DNA from: Mangrovimicrobium sp033283325
Lineage (GTDB): Bacteria > Pseudomonadota > Gammaproteobacteria > Pseudomonadales > Halieaceae
Assembly (NCBI GenBank): GCA_033283325.1
Contig: JAWMQO010000001.1
Span: forward strand, 1,240,001 to 1,304,000
Length of the DNA stretch: 64,000 nucleotides
Direction: 5' to 3'
This document shows, piece after piece, positions 17,299 to 25,750 of the stretch (the first letter of the stretch is position 1; each line of letters starts with the position of its first letter). A program made the translations under genes and the position numbers. The notes under the pieces are model-generated. The model had not been told where the DNA came from. It made no database searches and saw only the letters and a list, made by a program, of their open reading frames with translations.

Positions 17299-18177
17299 TC
17301 AGGCGCCCTGCCCCGCAATGGCCTCCGCGAGGGCCAGCGTGCGCCGGGCCTCCTCCACGTGCAGGGCTTCCACCAGGCGGCCATTCACCACCACCACGCC
17401 CTTGCCCTCGGCACTGGCAACCTCGTGGGCGGCGATAATCTCCTGGGCGGTATCAAGCTCCGCGGCATCGGGAGCGAAGGCCTCATTGGCCGCGGCAATC
17501 TGCTTCGGGTGGATGAGGCTCTTACCGTCAAAACCCAGGTCCCGGCCCTGTCGGCAAACCTGGGCAAGGCCGGCGTCGTCCTGCAAATCCAGGTGGACAC
17601 CGTCGATGACCGCCAGGTCATTCGCCCGGGCAGCGTAGACGCAGAGATTCAATGCGGTGATGAAACCGAGCCGCTCGGGTGTATGACGCACACGGGTATC
17701 CTTGGCGAGATCCGATGTGCCCAGGACGATGCCGGCCAGCCTCGGGTGGACTGCCGCGATACGTTCGATCTGCAGGATCGAGCGCGGTGTTTCCGCCATG
17801 ACCCACAGGGGGATGCTGTCGTCACAGCCGGCGGTATCGATGGCGTCGATCGCCACCAGCAGGTGCTCCGGGGTATCGATCTTGGGGAAAAGCACCGCGT
17901 CCGGAACGACCCCCGTTGTGGCCAGTGCCTCCAGGTCTTCCCGCCACCACTGCGAACCGGGGGCATTCACACGCACGATCAACTCCCGGTGTCCGTAGCC
18001 GCCCTGTTGCAACGCCTCGATGACCAGGTCACGGGCGGCGCCCTTTGCCTCCGGCGCCACCGCGTCCTCGAGATCCAGGATCAGGGCGTCGGCGGGCAGT
18101 TGCCGGGCTTTGTCCAGTGCCCGGGCGTTGGAACCGGGCATGTAGAGCACTGAGCGGCGGGGGCGTACATTGGTCAT
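17299..18177 (-). CDS. HpcH/HpaI aldolase/citrate lyase (CitE-like) family protein
   Basis: A 292-residue CitE-like (beta/alpha)8-barrel enzyme. The ATG at 18177 follows a GAAGGAA ribosome site and is preferred over the longer frame. Motifs are RSVLYMPGSN at the N-terminus, ILDLEDAV (metal-binding acidic region), VRVNAPGS (substrate Arg), PKIDTPEH, AETPRSI and GKSLIHPKQI. The family includes citrate lyase beta, malyl-CoA, methylmalyl-CoA and citramalyl-CoA lyases. These split or form 3-hydroxy-dicarboxyl-CoA thioesters with Mg2+. No citrate lyase alpha or gamma subunit is near, so a stand-alone CoA-thioester lyase is more likely. It lies 51 bases before the ligase and 73 after YciI. Confidence 0.88.
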   Translation of the reverse strand: MTNVRPRRSVLYMPGSNARALDKARQLPADALILDLEDAVAPEAKGAARDLVIEALQQGGYGHRELIVRVNAPGSQWWREDLEALATTGVVPDAVLFPKIDTPEHLLVAIDAIDTAGCDDSIPLWVMAETPRSILQIERIAAVHPRLAGIVLGTSDLAKDTRVRHTPERLGFITALNLCVYAARANDLAVIDGVHLDLQDDAGLAQVCRQGRDLGFDGKSLIHPKQIAAANEAFAPDAAELDTAQEIIAAHEVASAEGKGVVVVNGRLVEALHVEEARRTLALAEAIAGQGA

Positions 18178-18250
18178 CGAGGTCTGGTTCCTTCTGGTTA
18201 TGTGCTTGCGGTAAAGCTTGAGTCCATGAACTTGAGATAGGTGCCGGCTA

Positions 18251-18550
18251 TCAGGGAAGGGACTGCTTGAAGGGCTTGACCTTGATACTCTTGTGAACGC
18301 CATTGACGACGTAGGGGTCCGCATCGGCCCAGGCCTGCGCCGCCTCGAGGGAATCGAATTCAGCGATGATCAGGCTGCCGGTGAACCCGGCCTCCCCGGG
18401 ATTCTCGCAGTCCACCGCGGGGTGCGGGCCGGCGACCAGCAGGCGACCCTGGTCCACGAGCTCCTGCAGTCGGGCGATATGGGCCGGGCGGTTGGCCTGG
18501 CGCAGGGGCAGGCTGTTATCGATGTCCTGGCTCATGATGGCGTACCACAT
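18251..18550 (-). CDS. YciI family protein
   Basis: A 99-residue YciI-like protein of the dimeric alpha+beta ferredoxin-like fold. The ATG at 18550 is preceded by a strong CAGGAGG site. Family features include the His-containing RPAHIARLQELVDQGRLL segment, the GPHP loop and IIAEFDSLEAAQAWADADPY. YciI proteins carry a conserved His/Asp pocket and are found as small accessory enzymes, often beside dehydrogenases or lyases; no firm reaction is known for most. Here it is embedded in the hydratase/lyase/ligase operon, which suggests a role on a pathway intermediate. Confidence 0.9.
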   Translation of the reverse strand: MWYAIMSQDIDNSLPLRQANRPAHIARLQELVDQGRLLVAGPHPAVDCENPGEAGFTGSLIIAEFDSLEAAQAWADADPYVVNGVHKSIKVKPFKQSLP

Positions 18551-18598
18551 GTCATTTGCCTCCTGTGAAAAATTCGATTTGGTGAGCGGGCGCGCGGC

Positions 18599-19402
18599 TC
18601 AGGCTTTACGCTTGCTGCGTTCGCGCAATTGGGCAAGTCGTTCATCCATCGCGGAAACGTCGACCTGGCTGTTGTAGTTCCGAGACAGGCGTCCCTCCAG
18701 GTCGAGACCATCCGCGAGGGTTGAACTCCAACCCTGGTTCATCATCGACTTGATCTCCTGCAGGGTGTCCGGAATACAGGTAGCGATTTCGCGGGCGCAT
18801 TCCAGGCTCGCTTCCAGAAGTTCCTCAGGCGCGAATACGCGGTTTACGAGCCCCCACTGGGCCGCTTCGGCAGCGCTGAAATAGTCGCCCGTGAAGCTGA
18901 TTTCCCGAGCCCGGTTGATCCCCACGAGTCGCGGCAGGCGTTGCGAAAGACCCCAGCCCGGCAGCAGGCCGACCCGCGCGTGGGTATCGGCGAAGCGGGC
19001 CTTTTCCGAGGCATAGATGAAATCGCAGGCCAGGGCGAGTTCGAATCCCCCGGTCACGGCAACACCGTTGACAGCGGCGATCAGGGGCTTGCGGCAGCGG
19101 GAAAATGCGCGCAACAGCGGCGTGTCGTCGCCGAGGAAGTCGTCCCGTGCCAATACCCTGTTGTCCTCTGCCAGCACGTTGAGATCCAGTCCGGCGCAGA
19201 ATGCCTTGCCGCGGCCGGTGAGCACAATCGCGTTCACATCGCCGTCGCCTGAAAGCAGTTCCAGCGCCTGGCGAAGCGCATCCAGGGTTTCCAGGGTCAG
19301 GGCATTGAATTGCTCCGGCCGGTTCATCTCTACCAGTGCTATGCCGTCGCCCCTGCTGACCAGCAGTTGGCCGCTGGCGAGTTCGTCAGTCAGTTCAAGC
19401 AT
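18599..19402 (-). CDS. Enoyl-CoA hydratase/isomerase family protein
   Basis: A 267-residue crotonase-fold protein starting at ATG 19402, with GGAAGG just upstream. The CoA-binding oxyanion-hole regions are AFCAGLDLN and NGVAVTGGFELA. Glu in GFELALACD matches the first catalytic Glu of enoyl-CoA hydratase. The second Glu of the classical enzyme, followed four residues later by the loop glycine, is replaced: the local sequence is DTHARVGLLPGWG, with His there. This variant is common in a subgroup, so hydration of enoyl-CoA is likely but isomerase or lyase activity is possible. It is the first gene of the four-gene operon. Confidence 0.88.
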   Translation of the reverse strand: MLELTDELASGQLLVSRGDGIALVEMNRPEQFNALTLETLDALRQALELLSGDGDVNAIVLTGRGKAFCAGLDLNVLAEDNRVLARDDFLGDDTPLLRAFSRCRKPLIAAVNGVAVTGGFELALACDFIYASEKARFADTHARVGLLPGWGLSQRLPRLVGINRAREISFTGDYFSAAEAAQWGLVNRVFAPEELLEASLECAREIATCIPDTLQEIKSMMNQGWSSTLADGLDLEGRLSRNYNSQVDVSAMDERLAQLRERSKRKA

Positions 19403-19592
19403 GACCTTCCCGTCACTTTTTTGAAGGCGGCTATTATGCGCTGCAATCGCCGCCAATTGCACCTCCCCTGCCTGACACAGTCCAGGTGAGGGCGGCTTTT
19501 ACCGCTGGCGCGAAGTTCGCCTGCGCATCTGTACTATACTGGCCCGGATTCGCTAACGGACCCGTTCAGGGGTTCAAGCCAGGGGCTATTCA

Positions 19593-20630
19593 ATGGGCTA
19601 TTTCCTCAAGGGGTACCAGCAGCGCCTGGTGCGCCGCGGTTTTCTGTCGCCACTGGTCGGACATGTGTCGGCTTCGCCGCTTCCACGATGCGTTCTGCTG
19701 CTTGGCCTGCTGCTTGCCGGTGAGAGCTTCGCTAGCGACGCGGGCGTCGTGGAGCGGCAGATACAGGCCTTCGAGGACAGCGAATTCATCTTTGCCCGCG
19801 GTGGCGCCAGCAACGTGCCCTTCCCGCCCCTGGCCTTTATCGGTGCCAGCCATTACGGCAACGCGAAGGTCGAAGGCCTCGGTACGGAAGGCCCAATAGA
19901 GTACAACCTGAGCAGCGTGACCCAGGCCGCCGGCTATCCCTGGCTGGTCGGCGACCGCGATGCGCTGGTGGTGGGCGAATACCTGAGCTGGTCAAAGTTC
20001 CGGATCGACAGTGACCCGGGGGAGAATTTCAACGTGAGCAGCATCGGCATTCCCCTCGCCTGGCTGCGCCAGGTGAACGAGCAATGGCAGACCGCGGCCT
20101 TCGTTTTTCCCATGGGCCACAAGTCGGACCGGGACGATTCCGACTGGACCGTCCAGACCATGGGCGGGGTGTTCGCGCGCTATGTACAGACGGACCAGCT
20201 CTGGTGGGCTTTCGGGTTCTACGCAGACGTGGGACCGGGGGACGATTTCTACATCCCCTATGTCGGAGCGACCTGGATGATCAACGAGCGCTGGACCCTC
20301 AGCGGCATCATGCCCTGGCCGGCGCTGCTCTATGCGCCCAACCAGGACTGGCTGTTCCGCTTCGGAGTATCTCCCTCCGGTGCCTCCTGGTCCCTCGCAC
20401 CGGAGAATACCGATAAAGATGTCTCACTCAACCTCGACGCCTGGGACCTGGGAGCAAGCGTGGAGCGGCGTCTCAGCGGCGGCATCTTCGCCAGCCTGGA
20501 GGCTGGGATCGGCGGCTTCCGCGGCTTGCGCCTCGACGGCACCGACCTGGAGGACGCCGATTTCGAGGTGCACTCCAGTCCCTATATCAAGCTCGACATC
20601 AACTTCCGGCCGGGAGTCTACCTGCAGTGA
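19593..20630 (+). CDS. Outer-membrane beta-barrel protein, DUF6268-like
   Basis: A 345-residue protein. Start ATG 19593 gives a long N-region before the hydrophobic signal LLLGLLLAGESFAS; the exact start is uncertain. The mature part alternates amphipathic strands with aromatic girdle residues (LWWAFGFYADVG, DWLFRFGVSPSG), and the sequence ends in an aromatic-rich strand. It resembles the DUF6268 family of outer-membrane barrels of unknown function. It is separated from the catabolic operon by a divergent gap of 190 bases that holds a TACTATA -10-like element. Confidence 0.7.
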   Translation: MGYFLKGYQQRLVRRGFLSPLVGHVSASPLPRCVLLLGLLLAGESFASDAGVVERQIQAFEDSEFIFARGGASNVPFPPLAFIGASHYGNAKVEGLGTEGPIEYNLSSVTQAAGYPWLVGDRDALVVGEYLSWSKFRIDSDPGENFNVSSIGIPLAWLRQVNEQWQTAAFVFPMGHKSDRDDSDWTVQTMGGVFARYVQTDQLWWAFGFYADVGPGDDFYIPYVGATWMINERWTLSGIMPWPALLYAPNQDWLFRFGVSPSGASWSLAPENTDKDVSLNLDAWDLGASVERRLSGGIFASLEAGIGGFRGLRLDGTDLEDADFEVHSSPYIKLDINFRPGVYLQ

Positions 20631-20657
20631 TCGTGCCGCGCGGGGCGGCCTGCCGCC

Positions 20658-21350
20658 CTAGAGCGCCGAGTAAACCTTGTCCAGGCTCTCCCGCAGTTCG
20701 CTGGCCCAGCGCCTCAGCATGCGCTGGGCATCCGCGCGATTGGTGACAGAATTGGTCCACTGCAGACGCATGTCGTCGAAATCCTTCTGCCGGTCGACGA
20801 TGCGATAGAGCACGTCACCGGTGGTCGCATCCTTCAACTCCAGCAACAGTGTCATCTCCCCGGAACGGGTGGTATAGCTGCGGCTGATCCCCGGGCTCAT
20901 GGTGTCGGGGGCGGCTATATCCAGGTTGATGATCGCCGGCACCAGCACCAGCACCTGCTCACCCTCGGTAAACGATTCCACCAGTTTGTAAGGGGGTGGC
21001 TGCTGGAGGGCCTCAGTGAAGGTACTGGTGCACAGTTCGCCCAGTTGGGATTTGATCCGCTCGACATCATTTTTGGTGACCCGGTTGCTCAGGTCCATGC
21101 GGTTTGAGTTCTGGTCCCGCAGCCAGTTCTTGCGAAAGGCGACCTCGCAGGGCACCACACCGAATTCCGTGTAGCCGCTAAGATCGGCGCCGGGCTTTTT
21201 ATAAACCGTCGCGTATTTGGCGTCGGGCACATGCTCCAGTCCGTCAAAACTGACCCCTGCGGGCGGCTTTTTCTCCGCTGCCGCGCACGCGGAAATCACC
21301 ACGCAGGCTGCGATAACGAGGACTCTGCTACTCAAGGGACTGCGGGCCAT
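20658..21350 (-). CDS. DUF3313 lipoprotein
   Basis: A 230-residue lipoprotein. ATG 21350 gives a signal peptide with lipobox VISAC (Cys about 20), so it should be lipidated and periplasm-facing. The mature part resembles the DUF3313 family: FDGLEHVPDAKYATVYKKPGAD near the start and a conserved C-terminal RWASELRESLDK. The family is common in proteobacterial outer-membrane lipoproteins of unknown function. The gene converges on the DUF6268 barrel with 27 bases between stops. Confidence 0.75.
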   Translation of the reverse strand: MARSPLSSRVLVIAACVVISACAAAEKKPPAGVSFDGLEHVPDAKYATVYKKPGADLSGYTEFGVVPCEVAFRKNWLRDQNSNRMDLSNRVTKNDVERIKSQLGELCTSTFTEALQQPPPYKLVESFTEGEQVLVLVPAIINLDIAAPDTMSPGISRSYTTRSGEMTLLLELKDATTGDVLYRIVDRQKDFDDMRLQWTNSVTNRADAQRMLRRWASELRESLDKVYSAL

Positions 21351-21501
21351 GCTGACTCTCCTGATACTTTTCTGCGATCGATCCGGGCTGAAACTCACCG
21401 CACTGGTATTACAGACCGGCTCAAGATTAGACCACGCTCTGCAGGTCCGCAATCGCCGACCACACCTGGACCCCTACCGTTATTAAGACCAGCAGACCCC
21501 G

Positions 21502-22395
21502 TCACGGTTCCGGCGCAAGGCCCAACAAATGCTCGCGCAACCAGCGATTGGCCGGATCATCCTGGGCACCGCGTGTCCAGTAGAGGTTCAACACCAGGGG
21601 TTCGATCTCGAGGGGTACCGGCTTTAACGGCCAGCCGGAATTGGCCACCACCACCTCCGGCACCGTCCACAGCAGGTCGCTGGCGGCGACCAGCGCGCGG
21701 GCAGCAGCGTAGTGCTGCACCCGCAGCGGCAGTGTGCGCCGCAGGCCCGCCGCGTGCAGGGCGATGTCCACGTGCCCCCTGCCCCGGGGTCGCCCGGAAA
21801 CGTGGACATGGTCTGCGGCGAGGTAGTCCTCGAGGTCCAGGGACGACGCCGCCAGCGGGTGTTGCGGGCGCATGGTCACGACATAGTGAAGGCTGGCCAC
21901 GCGCTGCTGCTCAAGCTCACGGGCATTGATCTCGGGTGAATCCATCAACAGGTCGAGATCCCCTGCCTTGAGCGCCTCGAGCGCGTTCTCGCGGCCGGGG
22001 TAAAAGCTGCTGATGGTCACGCGCGGTGCCTGGGAGCGAACCGCGCGGTAGAGTTGCGGCAACCAGAGAGTCTGCCCGATGTCGCTGAGGCCCAGCCGGA
22101 AATGCTTTTCCGAGCTTGCGGGTTCAAAGCGGGCGCCAGCGCTAACGCTCTTTTCCAGCAGGCCCAGGGCCCGCCGCACATCGGCTATCAGATTATCGGC
22201 GACCGGTGTTGGCTGCATCCCCTGGGGTGTGCGGACGAAGAGCTGGTCATCGAACTGCCGCCGGAGACGTCCGAGCGCGTTGCTCACGGCGGGCTGGGTC
22301 AGGTGCAGTAACTGGGCGACACGCGTAACGCTGCGCTCCCTGTAAATGGCCTCGAAGACCACGAAGAGATTGAGATCCATCCGCTCCAGACGCAT
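21502..22395 (-). CDS. LysR-family transcriptional regulator
   Basis: A 297-residue LysR regulator. The N-terminal winged helix-turn-helix reads RSVTRVAQLLHLTQPAVSNALGRLR (about 21-45), followed by a NodD/LinR-like periplasmic-binding-type sensor domain from about residue 90. It is divergent from the acyl-CoA dehydrogenase at 22518 with 122 bases between starts. That is the classical LysR layout, so it probably controls that gene and its own expression in response to an acyl or aromatic co-inducer (inference). Confidence 0.92.
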   Translation of the reverse strand: MRLERMDLNLFVVFEAIYRERSVTRVAQLLHLTQPAVSNALGRLRRQFDDQLFVRTPQGMQPTPVADNLIADVRRALGLLEKSVSAGARFEPASSEKHFRLGLSDIGQTLWLPQLYRAVRSQAPRVTISSFYPGRENALEALKAGDLDLLMDSPEINARELEQQRVASLHYVVTMRPQHPLAASSLDLEDYLAADHVHVSGRPRGRGHVDIALHAAGLRRTLPLRVQHYAAARALVAASDLLWTVPEVVVANSGWPLKPVPLEIEPLVLNLYWTRGAQDDPANRWLREHLLGLAPEP

Positions 22396-22430
22396 GGCGA
22401 CAGCCTTCCTGTAATCACTTAGGTTTATGG

Positions 22431-22440
22431 TAATACATTA
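22431..22440. promoter_or_regulatory. Candidate LysR operator between lysR gene and acyl-CoA dehydrogenase
   Basis: TAATACATTA lies in the short divergent intergenic region and has TAAT/ATTA dyad arms like many AT-rich LysR boxes, with longer T...A dyads around it. Placement is right; the specific regulator link is inference. Confidence 0.3.
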
Positions 22441-22517
22441 GTAAAATAAATTTGAGTGATTTTGTGCCGACTCCTATGCTCTGCACTCCAATAAGCAGCA
22501 GGCAAGGTGGAATCATC

Positions 22518-23738
22518 ATGTACCAGTTCAGCGCCCACTCTGAAGAGTTGCAATGGCATCTGAAGGCCTTCATGGACGAACACGTCTACCCGAACGAGAA
22601 AGCCTATGCGGATTACCTGCACAGCGCGGAAAATCGCTGGGCGCCGGTGCCACTTATGGATGAACTCAAGGCGAAGGCCCGGGAGGCCGGGCTGTGGAAC
22701 CTCTTTGTGCCGCCATCGCTATCGCGCTTCGTCGACCACGAGGGCCTGAGCAATTTCGATTACGCGCCCCTGGCGGAAATCATGGGGCGGGTGCTCTGGT
22801 CCCCTGAGATCTTCAACTGCAATGCTCCCGATACCGGCAATATGGAAGTGTTCATGAAGTACGCCACCGAAGCCCAGCAGGAGCGTTGGCTGGAGCCCCT
22901 GCTCAATGGCGAGATCCGCTCCGCCTATGCCATGACAGAACCCCAGGTGGCCTCCTCCGATGCCACCAATATCGAACTCAGTATCGTTCGCGAGGGAGAC
23001 GAGTGGGTGCTCAACGGGCGCAAGTGGTTCATCACCGGTGCAATGAACGAACGCACACGGATTTTCATCGTCATGGGCAAGTCCGATCCCGAGAACCCGA
23101 GCCGGCACCAGCAACAGAGCCAGGTATTGGTACCCAAGGATACGCCCGGACTGGAGATCATCCGCCCGCTTACCACTTTCGGTTACGACGATGCACCCAT
23201 CGGCCACGCAGAACTGCGTTTCGACAATGTCCGCGTGCCCCAGGAAAACATCCTGCTGGGACCGGGCCGGGGCTTCGAGATCGCCCAGGGACGACTCGGC
23301 CCCGGCCGGATTCACCACTGCATGCGCCTGATCGGTATCGCCCAGCGCTCACTGGAGCTGGCCTGCCAGCGGGCCGCCAGTCGCACCACATTCGGCAAGC
23401 GGCTGGACCAGCACCAGTCGGTGAAGGAGGACATCTCGCGCTGCTACTCCGAAATCGAAATGGCCCGCCTGCTGGTGCTGAAAACCTGCGCGAAAATGGA
23501 TGAGGTGGGACCCAAGGGCGCCATGGACCTCATCGCCGCCAGCAAGACCAGCGTGCCACTGATGATGCAGCAGGTGATCGACCGCTGCATGCAGATCCAT
23601 GGCGCGGGGGGCTTCACCGAGGACTACTGCATGGCGGAGGGCTTCAACTACGCGCGCTGGTGCCGACAGGCAGACGGCCCGGACCAGGTCCACCAGATGG
23701 CCCTCGGCAAGATGATCGTGCAGCGCTATAGCGAATAA
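22518..23738 (+). CDS. Acyl-CoA dehydrogenase family protein (ACAD10/11-like)
   Basis: A 406-residue FAD flavoenzyme. ATG 22518 follows AAGGTGG; the longer frame upstream lacks a ribosome site. Motifs are the flavin-contacting AMTEPQVASSDATN (about 138), WFITGAMN and the C-terminal MQIHGAGGFTEDYCMAEG. The arrangement, including RWCRQADGPDQVHQ near the end, resembles the ACAD10/ACAD11-type subgroup that acts on long, branched or 4-hydroxy acyl-CoAs. Electrons would pass to the ETF encoded at 49402-51080 and its quinone oxidoreductase. It is probably regulated by the divergent LysR protein. Confidence 0.9.
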   Translation: MYQFSAHSEELQWHLKAFMDEHVYPNEKAYADYLHSAENRWAPVPLMDELKAKAREAGLWNLFVPPSLSRFVDHEGLSNFDYAPLAEIMGRVLWSPEIFNCNAPDTGNMEVFMKYATEAQQERWLEPLLNGEIRSAYAMTEPQVASSDATNIELSIVREGDEWVLNGRKWFITGAMNERTRIFIVMGKSDPENPSRHQQQSQVLVPKDTPGLEIIRPLTTFGYDDAPIGHAELRFDNVRVPQENILLGPGRGFEIAQGRLGPGRIHHCMRLIGIAQRSLELACQRAASRTTFGKRLDQHQSVKEDISRCYSEIEMARLLVLKTCAKMDEVGPKGAMDLIAASKTSVPLMMQQVIDRCMQIHGAGGFTEDYCMAEGFNYARWCRQADGPDQVHQMALGKMIVQRYSE

Positions 23739-23819
23739 AACACGGGCCGCGCAAACAGCCGACCCTGCAAAGGGCTGGTATTCGGGCCCGTTTATGTCTA
23801 AATTCACACTTTTGTAACA

Positions 23820-23885
23820 CGGCGTAATTGAGCGCCGCACGAGGTCGCCGGAGACTCCGAGGCAAGGCATTCCCGCCTGCCGGGA
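23820..23885 (+). other. Possible structured 5' leader of the caspase-clan-like gene
   Basis: CGGCG/CGCCG form a hairpin at 23820-23837. GGC-A-AGGC (61-68 of the same hundred) pairs with GCCTGCC at 23875-23881 as a second one. An alternative TCCCG/CGGGA pairing overlaps it. It matches no riboswitch consensus that I recognise. Confidence 0.25.
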
Positions 23886-23924
23886 AGCGGTTCTCTCCCC
23901 GGGTATGGATACATGAGGGGCAAC

Positions 23925-24344
23925 ATGATCATCAGCCTGGATATTCCCACCGAAAAACACGTGGAGTATGCCTTCCAGGGTTACGCGCGCTCAGTCTACG
24001 GGCTGGCCTTCGCCTACCATCCAGACAGCAACTACTGCGGCTACCTCTCCCAGAGCGAGGATCTCTACCTGAGCGGGCACGGTACGCCGCAGAGCATCGG
24101 CCACGTATCCGGCGAACCCTGCCTCGGGGTTGAGGACCTGGCCGTGTGGTTGCGGCGCTCAGTGCTCCCCTTCGGCTACTTTGGCGACCTGTACATCGCC
24201 GCTCCGGGCTGCACCACCGGCTTCCTTTCCGACCTCAATGATTGCCTGCGGCCCCACTACGAGGGCGGCGTCTTCGGCCACTTTGGCGAGGACCTCAAGG
24301 CGCTACCCAAGCCAGTTCCCCCGGGCTGGATCAGTGTCGCCTGA
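23925..24344 (+). CDS. 139-residue protein with caspase-clan (CHAT/C80/DUF4347-like) His and Cys motifs
   Basis: ATG 23925 is preferred over 23913 because GAGGGG lies just upstream. The protein is soluble with no signal. DLYLSGHGTPQS places His52 in an hhhxGHG motif, and DLYIAAPGCTTGF places Cys96 after a hydrophobic strand. Between them EDLAVWLRR resembles the helix that precedes the cysteine strand in clan CD folds (MARTX CPD C80, CHAT, DUF4347). This spacing matches the clan CD pattern of His-Gly, spacer, small residue then Cys. At 139 residues it is near the minimum for such a fold, with no fused substrate-recognition domain. Three other Cys (38, 66, 107) are present. The protease-like assignment is motif inference only; it could be a non-catalytic homologue. 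Confidence 0.6.
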   Translation: MIISLDIPTEKHVEYAFQGYARSVYGLAFAYHPDSNYCGYLSQSEDLYLSGHGTPQSIGHVSGEPCLGVEDLAVWLRRSVLPFGYFGDLYIAAPGCTTGFLSDLNDCLRPHYEGGVFGHFGEDLKALPKPVPPGWISVA

Positions 24345-24700
24345 TCATTTTTCACCCAAACGGGTCGAGCATCACTTCCTTCTGAAAGCCGCGGGTCGAG
24401 GCGCATCGTGAGCGTCGGTCACCCTGTCGCAACAATACGCAGGCAAAAAAAAGGCGGCCATCTTGGCCGCCAAATCCGCGTGAAGTGCAATCCCATGCAC
24501 GAGTCCAGTATCTGTCCGCAGCATGCCTGAGTCGATTACGGCCAATTACAAAATGAGGTTGCGGGAAAGTTAGTTTTCATCTATTTTTTCCAAGTCCTTG
24601 AAAGATCGTGGCTTTTAGCCAGTCCGAAAAAAACTTGAAAAAGCTGTAGCGCGCGATTGTCGAGATTCGCTAACGCAAACCAGCAGGTAACCGTTTTGAC
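24345..24700. other. 356-base gap with a reverse-oriented terminator hairpin
   Basis: No coding sequence is evident. It holds the strong hairpin at 24453-24471 and an AT-rich stretch (24575-24660) before the FHA gene that could carry promoters on either strand. Confidence 0.5.
24445..24471 (-). terminator. Intrinsic terminator, minus-strand orientation
   Basis: GGCGGCCA and TGGCCGCC form a perfect 8-bp stem with a 3-base loop. Eight consecutive A residues at 24445-24452 become a U-tract on the minus strand. No minus-strand gene lies immediately upstream of it (both neighbours are plus-strand). Confidence 0.65.
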
Positions 24701-25672
24701 ATGGCGCAGATTCGCGACAACCAGACGCAGCAGTCCTATCCCCTCCGGTCTCACCATACCTTTGGACGCTGCCCCGAACGCTCGGATACGGTTGTCAGCA
24801 GCCCGATCACCTCGCGCATCCACATTGCCATCGAATGGAACGGCGAAGCCTGGAGCGTTCGCGACCTGAGCAAGAACGGGACATGGCTGGGCCGGCGCAG
24901 GTTGCTGGCCAATGAGAGCACCCCCCTGGCCCTGGGTGACCAGTTACACCTCGGCGCGCCGGAAATGCCAGCGCTGGAGTTGATAGACGACGCTCCACCC
25001 AGATCCCAACTGGTCGGCCTGAACGGGACACCGTCGCGGGAACTCAGCTCCTTCACCTTCCTGCCTGACGCGGACGACCCTGAAGCGGTTGTCATTTACT
25101 CCTTCCAGCGCCACAGCTGGGTACTTCACCCGGTGGAGCAGGACGCGCCGCAACAAATGGATCGCCCGCTCGTCCACGGTGACGAAATCGCCCTGGGCGG
25201 AGGGCGCTGGCGTGTCTTCCTCGCCGACAGCGAGCAAATGACGGAATTGAGTGCTGCCCCGGAAAACCACCTGGACGATATCGAATTCGTCTTTCATCTC
25301 AGCCAGGACGAGGAGAATACCGACCTGCGCCTGCACATGGGCAAGCAGCAGTTGGAACTGGGGGAAAGGTCACACCACTACCTGCTGGTCCACCTGGCGC
25401 GGCTCAAGGCGCAACAGGCCGCAGCGGGCTACGACCCCGACAGCCAGGGCTGGGTGGACACCCAGCAACTCCAGCGCGATCTGGGGCTGGAAATGCCGCA
25501 CATCAACATCATGATATTCCGGGCCCGCAAACAGATCAGTGAGAACCTGAGCGCGGCGCTGGACTCGGAACGGCTGGTGGAACGCGGCAAGGGCCGGGTG
25601 CGCTTCGGCGGCTCTCGCTTCAAGATCTACAAGGGTTCGCAACTGGTTTTCGCGCTGCCAAACCAGGCCTGA
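24701..25672 (+). CDS. FHA domain protein with C-terminal winged-helix-like domain
   Basis: A 323-residue cytoplasmic protein. The N-terminal forkhead-associated domain (about 1-95) has the phosphothreonine-binding pattern FGR near 21-23, SSPITSRIH (Ser...His) and DLSKNGTWLG. A second, degenerate FHA-like beta-sandwich lies at about 115-175. The C-terminal region (about 205-320), with GERSHHYLLVHLARLKAQQ and FRARKQISENL, resembles a helix-turn-helix domain seen in FHA regulators. Such proteins read Ser/Thr phosphorylation and may bind DNA or partners. No Ser/Thr kinase gene is adjacent. Confidence 0.82.
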   Translation: MAQIRDNQTQQSYPLRSHHTFGRCPERSDTVVSSPITSRIHIAIEWNGEAWSVRDLSKNGTWLGRRRLLANESTPLALGDQLHLGAPEMPALELIDDAPPRSQLVGLNGTPSRELSSFTFLPDADDPEAVVIYSFQRHSWVLHPVEQDAPQQMDRPLVHGDEIALGGGRWRVFLADSEQMTELSAAPENHLDDIEFVFHLSQDEENTDLRLHMGKQQLELGERSHHYLLVHLARLKAQQAAAGYDPDSQGWVDTQQLQRDLGLEMPHINIMIFRARKQISENLSAALDSERLVERGKGRVRFGGSRFKIYKGSQLVFALPNQA

Positions 25673-25750
25673 CAACACCCTGGTCCCTCACCGTGGGCGG
25701 TACGAATCCGTACCGCGGCCGGGCTCCCAGGTCATTTGCCAGTGGGCCGA

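Noticed and set aside
23739..23924. Cyclic-di-GMP or glycine riboswitch
   Set aside because: Hairpins are present but conserved core nucleotides do not match.
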